Notes: a model not told the origin generated them from the sequence alone. A DNA stretch of 64,000 nucleotides from Trinickia acidisoli (GCF_017315725.1 NZ_JAFLRG010000002.1:930001-994000); one strand, 5' to 3'. Shown: positions 1 through 8,923, numbered from the stretch's first letter. Translations and numbers: made by a program.

Positions 1-2
1 AC

Positions 3-197
3 GAACGTGCGCGTGCGGCCGGCACGCCGTTCATCAGTTTCTTCACGCCCGATGAAGTCGTGGCGCTCGCGCACGAAGCAGGCTTCGCGCAGGCCCGGTA
101 TATTTCGGCCGACGATCTGGCACAGCGCTATTTCTCCGATCGCGCGGACGGATTGCGGCCGGCGACGGGCGAAGCATTCCTCGTGGCCGGCACGTAG
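3..197 (+). CDS. Class I SAM-dependent methyltransferase, C-terminal fragment (5' end outside window)
   Basis: Only the last 64 codons lie in the window, ending at TAG 195-197. The visible piece reads TPFISFFTPDEVVALAHEAG and ends near GEAFLVAGT. This is typical of the C-terminus of the TIGR00027 family of putative SAM-dependent methyltransferases, related to leucine carboxyl methyltransferase/Omt proteins. The SAM-binding part lies upstream, so the reaction and substrate cannot be judged. The frame is open from base 3. The gene converges with the aminotransferase on the other strand, with 138 bases between them and no clear terminator hairpin. The family call rests on remembered C-terminal sequence style. 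Confidence 0.6.
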   Translation, partial: ERARAAGTPFISFFTPDEVVALAHEAGFAQARYISADDLAQRYFSDRADGLRPATGEAFLVAGT

Positions 198-335
198 ATC
201 GGCCCGACGCGATGGGGTGTTTAACCATGAGATACCTGGGATTCCCGTCTCGCGGAGGTCGGTCCAAGCCCAACGGCAATCCCGGCAGCGACTTGGATCG
301 GCGCCCCAGAGCACCATGATTGTCTCTTCGAATGT

Positions 336-1508
336 CTACCGACCTCGGGTTCGCAGGAATTGCTGAAGGCGTTTCATTCCGGCTTCGATCTGTGGCGGCT
401 GCCGCGCGATATTGATCCGGATGTAGGGCGACGCACCGCAATCCGCTCCCGGCAATACCAGCACGCCGGTTTCGTTGAGCAACGCATCGGCAAAGTCGCG
501 ATCGTCGTTCGCAAATACGGAAACGTCGACAAACAGATAAATGCCGCCGGCGCCGGCTGCTATCCGGAGCCCATCCATCGTGCCGATCATATCGGTGGCC
601 ATTTGCCGGTTCTCGGCCACACGTTGGACAAGCGCTTCCCGCGCCGCCGCGCCATCGACGAGCGCGGCAAGCGCTGCCGCCTGTCCAATGCTGGAAGGCG
701 ACGATGTGATCTGCGATTGAATCTTGGCCATTTCGGCAATCAGCTCCGGTGCGCCGATACCCCAGCCGATACGCCAACCCATCATCGCGTAAGACTTGGA
801 AACGCCGCCGACGGTGAGTATCCGATCCTTGAGTGTCGGAGCAACCGCCGAGAAAGCCAGATGTGAGTGGCCATTGCAGACAAAGGCCTCATAAAGCTCA
901 TCCCACAGGATCAATACGTCGGGATGTCTGATCAGGATCGCACCCAGCGCAAGCAGATCGTCGACACCGTACACCGCACCCACGGGACTGGATGGGCTAG
1001 TCAGAATGAGCCAGCGGGTGCGGGGCGAAATGGCGGATTCCAAGGCATCCGCGGTGAGTTTGTAGCCGCTGGCGGCGTCACATGGAACGATAACCGGGGT
1101 ACATCCCGCCATGACCGCCATGTCGATGTACGACGACCAGTAAGGCGCGGGGATGATCACTTCGTCTCCGGGTTCGGTGGTAACGAAGAGGCCGTTGTAC
1201 AACGCCTGCTTCGATCCCGTCGAAACGATGACGTTGTCGTCGTGAACCGGTACGCCGTGTGCGGTGCGAAACGCGCTGGCGATTGCCGCCTTGAGACGTC
1301 CTTCGCCATCGACATTGGTGTAACCAACGGTCCCGGAGCGCGCCGCTTTCAATGCCGCCTCGATGGCAACGTCGGGAGTAGGGAAGTCGATGTCGCCCGA
1401 TGCGAAATTGATGACGCTTTTGCCTTGCGCACTGAGCGCGCGCGCTTTCTTCGAAAGCATCGTAGCGGGGCTTTCTTTTACTTCCAACATCCGTGATGAA
1501 CGATGCAC
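336..1508 (-). CDS. Class I/II PLP-dependent aminotransferase
   Basis: This 390-residue protein has the aspartate-aminotransferase fold I pattern. An N-terminal INFASGDIDFPTP segment binds substrate, WDELYEAF lies in the middle, and VGGVSKSYAMMGWRIGW carries the PLP-binding lysine. Length is normal for the AspC/AAT-like family. I chose GTG at 1508 because GAGGAG (1515-1520) sits 6 bases upstream; ATG at 1490 is the alternative and has no clear ribosome site. It lies 40 bases downstream of the 3-hydroxyacyl-CoA dehydrogenase gene on the same strand, so the two are probably co-transcribed and divergent from a MocR-type regulator. Substrate is unknown; the context suggests amino-acid or beta-hydroxy-acid catabolism. 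Confidence 0.85.
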   Translation of the reverse strand: MHRSSRMLEVKESPATMLSKKARALSAQGKSVINFASGDIDFPTPDVAIEAALKAARSGTVGYTNVDGEGRLKAAIASAFRTAHGVPVHDDNVIVSTGSKQALYNGLFVTTEPGDEVIIPAPYWSSYIDMAVMAGCTPVIVPCDAASGYKLTADALESAISPRTRWLILTSPSSPVGAVYGVDDLLALGAILIRHPDVLILWDELYEAFVCNGHSHLAFSAVAPTLKDRILTVGGVSKSYAMMGWRIGWGIGAPELIAEMAKIQSQITSSPSSIGQAAALAALVDGAAAREALVQRVAENRQMATDMIGTMDGLRIAAGAGGIYLFVDVSVFANDDRDFADALLNETGVLVLPGADCGASPYIRINIARQPPQIEAGMKRLQQFLRTRGR

Positions 1509-1548
1509 GCGTGTCTCCTCATGAAATAGGTGCTCGCACTCAGTTCTT

Positions 1549-2472
1549 CTAGTTCGCCGGCACCGGCCCCAGCACCTGGGCGGCACGTATCAGCGCAGTT
1601 TCGTAGCGTGCCTGCGCCTCGGCAATTTCCGCTTCCGTCCAGCTACGCATGCCGCGTTTGGTCTTCATGCCGAGGTGGCCCCGAGCGACCAGTTCCGCAA
1701 GCGTCCGGCTCGGTATGGTGTCGTTGCACAGGGACGGATAGATCACTCTCGCGGCGGCATGCTGCGTATCGAAGCCGGCGAACTCCTTGAGCAAAATCGG
1801 GCCGGCTGCCGCGTATCGAAAGCCAAAACCGAACTGCACAGCAATATCGACATCGCCGGCACTCGCGAGTCCACTATCGATCACCGAAAAAGCCTCTCGC
1901 ATCAGCGCGTGCTGAATCCGGTTCGCAAGGAAGCCCGGTACATCCTTATTCACGCGCACCGGTGCACGACCGAGTTCTCGGAAGATCGCATATAGCGCGT
2001 CGATGGTTGTCGCGTCGGTTTTTTCCCCCTTGGCGATTTCGACGAGCGGGACCAGGTGGGCCGGTTGAAAGAAGTGCGTGTTGGCCATACGAGAAGCAGT
2101 TTTACAGCGCTGCGCGACATCGCTGATTCGCATGCTCGAACTGTTGGACCCAATTGGAACGTGCGGCGGAACCCGATGATCGAGGGATTCGAAGAGGGCC
2201 TGCTTCGCATCCAAATTTTCGACGATGGCTTCCAGCACTACGTCCGTATCGTCCCAAACCACATCGCTGAGTCCTGCTCTGAAAACGAGCCTGTCGCGAT
2301 CGAACGATGCCCCCAACTGTTGCACGGCTGCCGCGATAAGCCGCGCCGCGTCCGGCCATTTCGCCGCGTTCGACTCCACGATCTGCACGGTCCAGTTGCC
2401 GGCCAGAAAAATCGCTGCGATGTCGCGGCCCATGATCCCGCAACCAATCATTACACTCTGTCTCTCTTGCAT
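1549..2472 (-). CDS. 3-hydroxyacyl-CoA dehydrogenase family protein
   Basis: A 307-residue NAD-dependent dehydrogenase with an N-terminal Rossmann motif (IGCGIMGRDIA), the EAIVENLDAK segment, SNSSSMRISD, and HFFQPAHLVPLVEI. That last stretch holds the family's catalytic histidine, although the usual HFFNP is HFFQP here. The C-terminal helical domain begins near DVPGFLANRIQHALMREA. The length fits a stand-alone HBDH/lambda-crystallin-like enzyme rather than a FadB fusion. Start chosen at ATG 2472, preceded by GGCGGGTGT; an in-frame ATG 13 codons upstream has no better site. First gene of a two-gene unit with the downstream aminotransferase. The Asn-to-Gln change next to the catalytic region hints at a substrate other than ordinary fatty acyl-CoA. 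Confidence 0.85.
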   Translation of the reverse strand: MQERQSVMIGCGIMGRDIAAIFLAGNWTVQIVESNAAKWPDAARLIAAAVQQLGASFDRDRLVFRAGLSDVVWDDTDVVLEAIVENLDAKQALFESLDHRVPPHVPIGSNSSSMRISDVAQRCKTASRMANTHFFQPAHLVPLVEIAKGEKTDATTIDALYAIFRELGRAPVRVNKDVPGFLANRIQHALMREAFSVIDSGLASAGDVDIAVQFGFGFRYAAAGPILLKEFAGFDTQHAAARVIYPSLCNDTIPSRTLAELVARGHLGMKTKRGMRSWTEAEIAEAQARYETALIRAAQVLGPVPAN

Positions 2473-2597
2473 ACACCCGCCATAGTTGTCTATAAAATTG
2501 CATGCACTCATCGCCGAGCCATTCCTTGAACACAGCCGGATTCGGCGTTCAACGATGAGAAGCGTAGTGATCGAGCATTGCCGTCACAAGGATCTGT
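2473..2597. promoter_or_regulatory. Divergent promoter region between dehydrogenase and MocR regulator
   Basis: This 125-base gap separates two diverging genes. It is more AT-rich than its surroundings and holds the inverted sequence ATAGTTGTCTAT (2482-2493) followed by AAAATTGCATGCAC. MocR-type regulators typically bind the region between themselves and a divergent target, so this is the natural operator site. No footprint is implied; the position is inferred from layout. Confidence 0.4.
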
Positions 2598-4001
2598 ATG
2601 GAAGATCATGTTGCAGTGTATGTAGCCAACCATATGACGACTGGCCATGGTCCGGCCTACATGCGTATCGTCAAGGCGCTTGCCAGCGGCATCGATTCAG
2701 GGGAACTGAGGGCCGGTCTGCCGATGCCGTCCCAGCGTGAGCTTGCTCGCCAACTGGGCCTGCATTTCACCACCGTGACTCGAGCATGGAGCGAAGCGCG
2801 AAAACGAGGATTGATCGACACACAACCGGGGCTCGGAACCACGATTGCGGCCGGCGAGCCGCAACCAGGGCCGCTGCGGGAAAACGCCGCCGCAGGATCG
2901 GGGGTCATGGATCTATCCTCGGTATGGTCGCCGGTATTGAAGATTCCCTTTGATCTGTCGAGCGCACTGATTGCGCTGGGCGGGGATCAAGGTATTGCCT
3001 TGTTTTCCGCGCGAACGGGGCGCAAGGATAGCCGCGCGGCGCCCGCGGCTATCGAATGGCTACAACCGCGATTCTCGAAGGCGATCGAAGCGCACGTGGT
3101 GGCTAGTGCCGGCGCGCGGGCAGCATTGCTCGCTGTGATGCGGCTCGTGGTCGGCAATGGCGGTACGCTGCTGACGGAATCGATGACCTGGCCGACGGTT
3201 CGGGGGATGGCCGGCATGCTCGATATCCGATTGCGCGGCGTCGCGATGGACGATGAGGGTCTTATTCCGGCCTCGCTCGAGCAGGCCGCGCGTGAAACGG
3301 GAGCCCGGGCCTTGTATTGCGTGCCGACTTTCCAGAATCCCACGAACGCAGTGATGTCCGTCGCGCGCCGAAAAGCACTTGCGGAAGTCGCTGTCAGGCT
3401 CGGCCTCACGATCTTCGAGGACGACGTCTATGGTCAGCTAGTCGAACATCCGTTGCCGCCGCTCGCCGAGTTCGCGCCGGAGTGTACGTACTATATCGCT
3501 GGCCTTACCAAATGTTTGTCGCCGAGCATGCGTGTAGCGTATGTCGTCGCACCGAGCGCGCGGGCAGCCTCGCAGCTCAATGATTTACTCCGCACTACCA
3601 TGCTGTGTCCCGCGCCCATCGAAGAGGCGCTGGTGAACCAGACCATGGCCGATCACTCCGCCTTGCGGCATATCGCCAAGGTGCGCGCCGAAGCGCGTCT
3701 TCGGATGTCGATTGCCGAGTCGGTATTCGTCGAGTTTCGCGATCTGATACACGTCGGACCGCTCTTTATCTGGTTGAAGCTGCCTACCTACTGGCATCGC
3801 ACCCAGTTTGCCGAGGTTGCGAGAACACAGGGCGTCATCGTTTCGCCGGCGGATATATTCGCCGTCGACGGCGAACGTAGTGAGAACGCCATACGGATCG
3901 CGACGGGGGCCGCGCAGAATCAGTCGCGATTGCGCGATGCACTTCAGATCATTGCCGATATCGTTTCTACGCCTGCGGCGCTTTCCGTTCCTGGTAATTG
4001 A
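2598..4001 (+). CDS. MocR/PdxR-type GntR-family regulator with aminotransferase-like domain
   Basis: 467 residues with two modules. An N-terminal winged helix-turn-helix spans about residues 15-85 (LPMPSQRELARQLGLHFTTV). A large fold-I aminotransferase-like domain follows, with YCVPTFQNPTNAVMS, IFEDDVYGQLVEH and the lysine region IAGLTKCLSPSMRVAYVVA. Family members use PLP or its adduct as effector and control neighbouring PLP or amine metabolism. It is divergent from the dehydrogenase/aminotransferase pair, which is the likely target. Length is normal for the family (about 450-500). ATG 2598 is retained because the HTH begins shortly after it. The effector cannot be read from sequence. Confidence 0.9.
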   Translation: MEDHVAVYVANHMTTGHGPAYMRIVKALASGIDSGELRAGLPMPSQRELARQLGLHFTTVTRAWSEARKRGLIDTQPGLGTTIAAGEPQPGPLRENAAAGSGVMDLSSVWSPVLKIPFDLSSALIALGGDQGIALFSARTGRKDSRAAPAAIEWLQPRFSKAIEAHVVASAGARAALLAVMRLVVGNGGTLLTESMTWPTVRGMAGMLDIRLRGVAMDDEGLIPASLEQAARETGARALYCVPTFQNPTNAVMSVARRKALAEVAVRLGLTIFEDDVYGQLVEHPLPPLAEFAPECTYYIAGLTKCLSPSMRVAYVVAPSARAASQLNDLLRTTMLCPAPIEEALVNQTMADHSALRHIAKVRAEARLRMSIAESVFVEFRDLIHVGPLFIWLKLPTYWHRTQFAEVARTQGVIVSPADIFAVDGERSENAIRIATGAAQNQSRLRDALQIIADIVSTPAALSVPGN

Positions 4002-4059
4002 GTGAGTGAGTTGAGGTGCATGTTGAGCAATCACCCGCGCTAGGCGGCCTGCTCGCGTC

Positions 4060-4319
4060 CTTGCAAGACGGAATTTCGCGGCGCGATAACCGCCACGGCC
4101 GGCATGACGTTCGGTATGTATGGCGTATTGTTCCTGCTGCCCTTAACGCGGCAAAGCACCGGCAGGCTCGATGTCGCAGTCCTTGGGGCCGTGTTCGCGG
4201 CGGCGCATGGCGGGCCAAGTGGTCTGCGTCTCGCGATGCTGCTTGGAGGTCTCGTTCAGATTACGTGCGCTGCGCTCGCATGGACGACAACGCGTCCGGC
4301 TCCAGGCATGGCACGCTGA
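4060..4319 (+). pseudogene. Decayed MFS drug transporter fragment (EmrB/QacA type)
   Basis: In the frame of ATG 4104, the sequence FRGAITATAGMTFGMYGVLF followed by LLPL, and the downstream ALAWTTTRPAP, resembles the middle and last transmembrane segments of 14-helix EmrB/QacA-type carriers. The piece is only about 85 codons. It has no upstream half, and what should be distant segments are joined directly, implying internal deletion. No ribosome site precedes it. It is probably a relic of a transporter that once followed the MocR gene. A short real membrane protein starting at 4104 (71 residues) is possible but less likely. Confidence 0.5.
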
Positions 4320-4620
4320 GCGTGTCCTGCATGCGAAGTTGTGTATGAAAACAAGAAGCGATGCTGCGGGTGCCTCGCATGAAACGGCGTTTACCGGAGT
4401 TTGTTTTCTCGGTGTTTTTCGTACGCCGAATTCGTTTTTAATCCGTAAGAAGAACCCGAAAACCCGATAACACGCCGACATCCGCTGTTCTGGCCCGATC
4501 GAGGTGTTCCAAATAGTTAATCGCTATCGATCGATGAGCATATGAATAGCGAGATTTATGCTTTTGTGCCGCGATGCGTCCTCACTAGAATTCGTAACTT
4601 TTGAACCGGACGCATCTGCC
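4320..4620 (+). other. Gene-free leader upstream of the PhnD-like gene
   Basis: About 300 bases without a convincing gene and more AT-rich than the flanks. It contains AT-rich tracts (around 4395-4445 and 4508-4560) and the short palindrome ATCGAT near 4527-4535. It is the only space available for a promoter of the 4621-8806 gene set. I see no riboswitch-like or terminator hairpin that I would defend. Confidence 0.35.
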
Positions 4621-5424
4621 ATGCCGATCGCCAATGCCCGGATGTACTCGGTCAATCCAGTTGCACGCGAAGATTGGAAAGCGCTATTTCATTGGATATT
4701 GGATCGGGCAAATCTCGAGTGGAGTGTGATCGACTACGACGCACCCGCACCGCTTGCCGCTTTATGGCAGCGCACCGATCTTGGCGCCGCAATGATGTGC
4801 GGCTTGCCGTTTGCGCAGCGCTCGCCCCAACCGCAGCTCATTGCGGCGCCCATACCGTCGCTCGCGCATTATGGCGGAAGGCCCGTGTATTTCACCGAAT
4901 TCGCGGTGGCGGCAAAGTCCGCCCATCGCACCCTGGAGGACACGTTCGGCGGCCGCATCGGCTATACGCTCGACGATTCGATGTCCGGTGGCGTCGCGGT
5001 GCGCCATCACCTTGCGCCTTACCGAGCAGCCGGTAAGGAGAAGCTCTATCGCGACGCCATCGGGGGTCTCGTCAATGCGCGCGGCGTGATTGCGGCACTC
5101 GATGCCGGCACGATCGATGTCGGGCCGCTGGATAGTTATTACCACGATTTGCTGCGCGCCTATGAGCCGGAGTTGGCATCGAAGGTCCGCGTGGTGGCCA
5201 GCACGAAGTTCACGCCGATTCCGCCCGTGGTGTCGACCGCAAGCCTTAACGGCGACGTGCTCAGCCGGCTGCGGATGGCCTTCGGCGCGGTGGAATCCGC
5301 CACGGAATTGGCGCCGCTCAAGGCACGCCTGCTTTTATCCGGCTTCGCGTTTCCCGATGTGACGGATTACCAAGCGTTGTCGCGGATTGCCGGACATTCG
5401 ATGCCTGCATTCGGGCAACTCTGA
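4621..5424 (+). CDS. PhnD/SsuA-type periplasmic-binding-protein fold, no signal peptide
   Basis: 267 residues resembling the phosphonate/transferrin-like binding-protein family (PhnD-like). Features are an early MYSVNP strand, GAAMMCGLPF, the YFTEFAVAAKSAHRTLEDTFG strand-helix and PLDSYYHDLLR. From the chosen ATG 4621 the N-terminus (MPIANARMYSV) has no hydrophobic signal sequence. ATG 4558, 21 codons upstream, does not add one either. Extracytoplasmic binding proteins need export, so this is either a cytoplasmic ligand-binding protein or mis-started. No ABC permease or ATPase gene is adjacent; a desaturase, an MFS carrier and a flavin reductase follow on the same strand. Function is unproven; a ligand-sensing or carrier role in that pathway is possible. 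Confidence 0.65.
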   Translation: MPIANARMYSVNPVAREDWKALFHWILDRANLEWSVIDYDAPAPLAALWQRTDLGAAMMCGLPFAQRSPQPQLIAAPIPSLAHYGGRPVYFTEFAVAAKSAHRTLEDTFGGRIGYTLDDSMSGGVAVRHHLAPYRAAGKEKLYRDAIGGLVNARGVIAALDAGTIDVGPLDSYYHDLLRAYEPELASKVRVVASTKFTPIPPVVSTASLNGDVLSRLRMAFGAVESATELAPLKARLLLSGFAFPDVTDYQALSRIAGHSMPAFGQL

Positions 5425-5460
5425 AGAAGATTTTTCGATCGACTGAAGGATGGATCTTGC

Positions 5461-6363
5461 ATGAACCGGTTGAAACAGTTCTATGACCGATACGAGTTGC
5501 CCACGGTCGCGCTCGGCCTCGTGCTGTACGGCAGTTGGCTGCTTCTCACCCGCTACTACTACGTCATGCCAGGCTGGCTGCTGTTCCTTGCCGGCGGTTA
5601 CGTGACGCAATGGCATTTCTCGTTGCAGCATGAAAGCATCCATGCGATGCGCAACTGGCCAGCATGGCTGCGCACCGCATTCGTGTGGCCGCCGATCGGT
5701 TTGTGGATGCCGTATCCGATCTACCGCCGCAGTCACAGTACGCATCACGTCAACTATCGGATCACGCACCCGGCCTACGATACCGAAAGCTACTACCAGT
5801 TCCGTGACGCATGGCCTGCCTATGGGCATGCGCACCGCGTCCTGTTACGGCTCAATCAAACGCTGTCGTTTCGCCTCGTATTCGGTCCATTCCTGCGCTT
5901 GCAAAAGCTCGCCACGCGCGAGATCGGCCGCTTGCGCCGCCGCGATTTCTCCCATGTCGGGCACTGGTTGGCGCATGTCGTCAGCGTCGCGGCATTGCTT
6001 TACTGGGTGATCGGTATCGCGGGCATGCCGCTCTGGAAATACCTGCTTTGCTTTGCCTATCCGGGGATGTCGCTCGGCATGTTGCGCACGTTCACCGAGC
6101 ACCGTTACGGCAAATTGCCGATGGAGCGCGTGGCGATCGTCGAATCGAATCTGCCGATGGGGATTCTGTTTCTGTACAACAACCTGCATCTGGTGCATCA
6201 CCGTCAGCCAACCATGCCGTGGTATCGGATTCCCGCGAGTTTTCGCGAGAACCGCGAGTCGCTGCTGGAGGTCAACGGCGGTTTTTACTATCGCGGCTAT
6301 CTGGACATCACGCGGCGCTTCCTGTTCCGGTCGGTCTTCGAGCCCGCCCATCCGGAATGGTGA
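5461..6363 (+). CDS. Membrane fatty-acid-desaturase-family protein
   Basis: A 300-residue integral membrane di-iron protein of the FA_desaturase superfamily. The three histidine boxes are visible: HESIH (about residues 59-63), HSTHH (about 93-97) and HLVHH near residue 244, plus HRYG near 218. Hydrophobic segments lie near residues 15-50 and 165-205. The family contains acyl desaturases, alkane and xylene hydroxylases and carotenoid hydroxylases, so the substrate cannot be fixed. It starts 36 bases after the PhnD-like gene and is followed 66 bases later by an MFS carrier. The flavin reductase at the end of the set could relate to electron supply, but that is inference. AAGGATGGA lies upstream of ATG 5461. 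Confidence 0.8.
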   Translation: MNRLKQFYDRYELPTVALGLVLYGSWLLLTRYYYVMPGWLLFLAGGYVTQWHFSLQHESIHAMRNWPAWLRTAFVWPPIGLWMPYPIYRRSHSTHHVNYRITHPAYDTESYYQFRDAWPAYGHAHRVLLRLNQTLSFRLVFGPFLRLQKLATREIGRLRRRDFSHVGHWLAHVVSVAALLYWVIGIAGMPLWKYLLCFAYPGMSLGMLRTFTEHRYGKLPMERVAIVESNLPMGILFLYNNLHLVHHRQPTMPWYRIPASFRENRESLLEVNGGFYYRGYLDITRRFLFRSVFEPAHPEW

Positions 6364-6429
6364 GCGCCCAACGCAGTGCCGCAAGAACGAGGCGCACGCG
6401 CCTACATCGTCGAGGAACGATTACACGGA

Positions 6430-8100
6430 ATGACCATGGAATTCTCGCAAAGCACCAACATAAGCTGGGTTCGATCCGAGCCGGCGGTATCGTATAGAAA
6501 ATTGATCGCGGCAGCGTCGCTAGGCACAGTGCTCGAATGGTACGACTTCTTCATCTATGCGCTGCTGGCGTCGATCATCGCTAGGCAGTTCTTTTCCGGT
6601 CTCGACGAAACCTCCGCCTATATCGTCACGCTGCTGTCCTTTGCTGCGGGAACGTTGATTCGACCATTGGGCGCTTTGTTCTTTGGCCGCTACGGAGACC
6701 GATTCGGGCGCAAACGCACGTTCATCGTCACCATTACGCTGATGGGCGTTGCCACCTTCTGCATCGGACTCCTTCCGAGCTATGCGACCTGGGGCGCGCG
6801 CGCAACGTGGCTGCTGATCGGCCTGCGCCTAGTGCAAGGATTTGCGCTCGGCGGCGAGTATGGCAGTGCCGCGACCTATCTCGCCGAGCATGCCCCCGAA
6901 AAGCGACGCGGGTTTTATACGAGCTGGATTCAAATCACCACGCCATTGGGCCAGATTTTCGCGTCGATCGTGATCTTCCTCATTCAGTTGAGCGTCGGCG
7001 GCAAGGACTTCAATGCGTGGGGCTGGCGAGTGCCGTTCGCGCTCTCGATCCTTTTGCTCGTGATTTCGTTGTGGATCCGGCTGTCTGCTTATGAATCGCC
7101 GATGTTTTCACACCTTCAAAAAAGCAATGCGGTGTCGAAGACGCCGATCAAGGACATGCTGCTCGATCGCGAGAACCGGCGCGCGCTGGTGTTGGCGCTC
7201 TTCGGCTTGACGGCAGGGCAGGCGGTGGTCATCAACGTCGGCATGACCTATTCGTTCTTCTTTCTAGCGCAAACGCTCAAGGTGAATCTGCAGACCGCCA
7301 ATGTGCTTGTCGGTATCGCACTGGCGGTGACTGCACCGCTGTTCGTCGTTTTCGGTGCGTTGTCGGATCGGCTCAATCGCAAATATCTGATCCTCGTGGG
7401 TCTAGCGGCTGCGGTATTGACTTATCGGCCGATATTCCAGCAACTGACGCACTACGCCAACCCGGCGCTCGAAACGGCATGGCGCGATGCGCCGGTGAGG
7501 GTCGTCGCCGATCCGCAGGATTGTTCGTTCCAGTTCAATCCCACGGGAGTCGCCCACTTCAAATCGTCGTGCGATGTCGCCAAATCGTTTCTGAGCCGGC
7601 GCGGCACGCCTTACGTGAATGTCGACGCACCCCACGGCACGATTGCACACATCGAGATCAATGGCCACTCAGTGCAAAGCTTTGACGGCAGCGCGCTGTC
7701 GAGTCGGCAGTTTGCCCAGCGCGCAGCGCCGATCAACGCTGCGTTCGACAAACTGGTGACCGATGCGGGTTATCCGCTCAAGGCTGACCCCAAACGGATC
7801 GACGCGCCTAAGGTGATTGCATTGCTCGCGCTGCTGATGGCTTTCGCCGCGCTCGTGTATGGACCGATGGCGGCGCTGCTCGTGGAAATGTTTCCCACAC
7901 GCGTGCGCCTGACTTCGGTATCGACCGCCTACAACATCGGCAATGGTTGGTTCGGCGGCTTTACGTCGCCGATTGCGTTCGCATTGATTGCAGCGACGGG
8001 CGATATCTATGCGGGCCTCTGGTATTGCATCGGCGTGACGTTGCTCACGTTGGTCGTGTCGGCGCTGTTTCTCAAACCCGTCCCTAGGGCGATCGCCTAA
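6430..8100 (+). CDS. MFS metabolite:H+ symporter with long periplasmic loop
   Basis: A carrier of the metabolite:H+ symporter (MHS) branch, about 556 residues. It has the LGTVLEWYDFFIYALLAS start, the DRFGRKR motif between helices 2 and 3, and GEYGSAATYLAEHAP. Standard MHS proteins are about 430-450 residues. The extra length is a polar stretch of about 120 residues between helices 9 and 10 (about residues 335-455, bases 7430-7795), predicted periplasmic. It contains two cysteines, Cys365 and Cys381, that could pair. ATG 6430 was chosen; ATG 6436 is also possible. It lies between desaturase and flavin reductase genes, so it probably imports the substrate of that pathway. Confidence 0.85.
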   Translation: MTMEFSQSTNISWVRSEPAVSYRKLIAAASLGTVLEWYDFFIYALLASIIARQFFSGLDETSAYIVTLLSFAAGTLIRPLGALFFGRYGDRFGRKRTFIVTITLMGVATFCIGLLPSYATWGARATWLLIGLRLVQGFALGGEYGSAATYLAEHAPEKRRGFYTSWIQITTPLGQIFASIVIFLIQLSVGGKDFNAWGWRVPFALSILLLVISLWIRLSAYESPMFSHLQKSNAVSKTPIKDMLLDRENRRALVLALFGLTAGQAVVINVGMTYSFFFLAQTLKVNLQTANVLVGIALAVTAPLFVVFGALSDRLNRKYLILVGLAAAVLTYRPIFQQLTHYANPALETAWRDAPVRVVADPQDCSFQFNPTGVAHFKSSCDVAKSFLSRRGTPYVNVDAPHGTIAHIEINGHSVQSFDGSALSSRQFAQRAAPINAAFDKLVTDAGYPLKADPKRIDAPKVIALLALLMAFAALVYGPMAALLVEMFPTRVRLTSVSTAYNIGNGWFGGFTSPIAFALIAATGDIYAGLWYCIGVTLLTLVVSALFLKPVPRAIA

Positions 8101-8128
8101 TGTTTCCTTGTCGCGAGGCCGACTCCTC

Positions 8129-8806
8129 ATGTTCTACGAACCGCATCTGAACAATCACGCGCTCCCGCACAATCCGCTGAAATCGTGCGTCGTGCCGCGG
8201 CCGGTCGGCTGGATCACGACCTTGGCCGACGACGGGCGAATCAATCTGGCGCCGTTCTCGCAATTCAACATCGTGGGTTTCGATCCAGCCTACGTGATGT
8301 TTTCGGCCAATCGGCATCCGCCCGATTGGCGCAGAAAGGATTCGCTGGAATTGGCGGAGCGTCGCTCCGAGTTCGTCTACAACATGGCCACCTGGGATTT
8401 GCGCCATGAGGTAACGCGCAGCTCGCAGATCTACGATCCGACGATCAGCGAACTCGATGCAGTGGGCCTGACAGCAGCACCTAGCAAGATCATCAAAACG
8501 CCGCGCGTGGCCGAGTCGCCGGTTTCGTTCGAGTGCGTGCACCACACCACGCTGTGTTTGCCGGGCGACACGATCGGCACTACGCACTACGTTGTGGTGG
8601 GGAAGGTGGTCGGCGTACATATCGCCGACGACGTGATCGGCGAGGACGGCAAGCTCGATATTCCGAGGATCAAACCATTGGCCCGCCTCGGCTATGCCGA
8701 CTACACCTATGTGGATCGCGTGCTGCCGATCGAACTGATCGACGACTTTGCCGGCCAGGAGGAGGCGGCGAGACATAACCGGTACGGCCTGTTTGGTGGA
8801 GCCTGA
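8129..8806 (+). CDS. Flavin reductase-like (FMN-binding split barrel) protein
   Basis: 225 residues of the flavin-reductase/DIM6-NTAB family. The N-terminal half carries the FMN-binding pattern (VVPRPVGWITTL, NLAPFSQFNIVGFDP, VMFSANRHP). HHTTLCLPGDTIG and a VVGKVVGVHI strand complete the barrel. It starts at ATG 8129, 28 bases after the MFS stop, with GAGG about 12 bases upstream. Members either reduce FMN for partner oxygenases or use bound flavin directly. Last gene of the 4621-8806 set, followed by a hairpin. Partner oxygenase not identified here. Confidence 0.85.
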   Translation: MFYEPHLNNHALPHNPLKSCVVPRPVGWITTLADDGRINLAPFSQFNIVGFDPAYVMFSANRHPPDWRRKDSLELAERRSEFVYNMATWDLRHEVTRSSQIYDPTISELDAVGLTAAPSKIIKTPRVAESPVSFECVHHTTLCLPGDTIGTTHYVVVGKVVGVHIADDVIGEDGKLDIPRIKPLARLGYADYTYVDRVLPIELIDDFAGQEEAARHNRYGLFGGA

Positions 8807-8814
8807 CGTTTCGC

Positions 8815-8840
8815 AACGCTGCGCTTCGATGCGCAGCGTT
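8815..8840 (+). terminator. Perfect 10-bp hairpin between converging genes
   Basis: AACGCTGCGC and GCGCAGCGTT form a perfect 10-bp stem around a TTCGAT loop, nine bases after the flavin reductase stop. There is no T-run, so termination is likely but not certain. It also faces the end of the converging effector-like gene. Confidence 0.5.
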
Positions 8841-8923
8841 CGGTACACGAAGTATGCGTGCACCGCGAGACAGCGGAAGTGATGGGCCTTCCAGCAAGGC
8901 CCGTCACGCATCAATCGACTACG

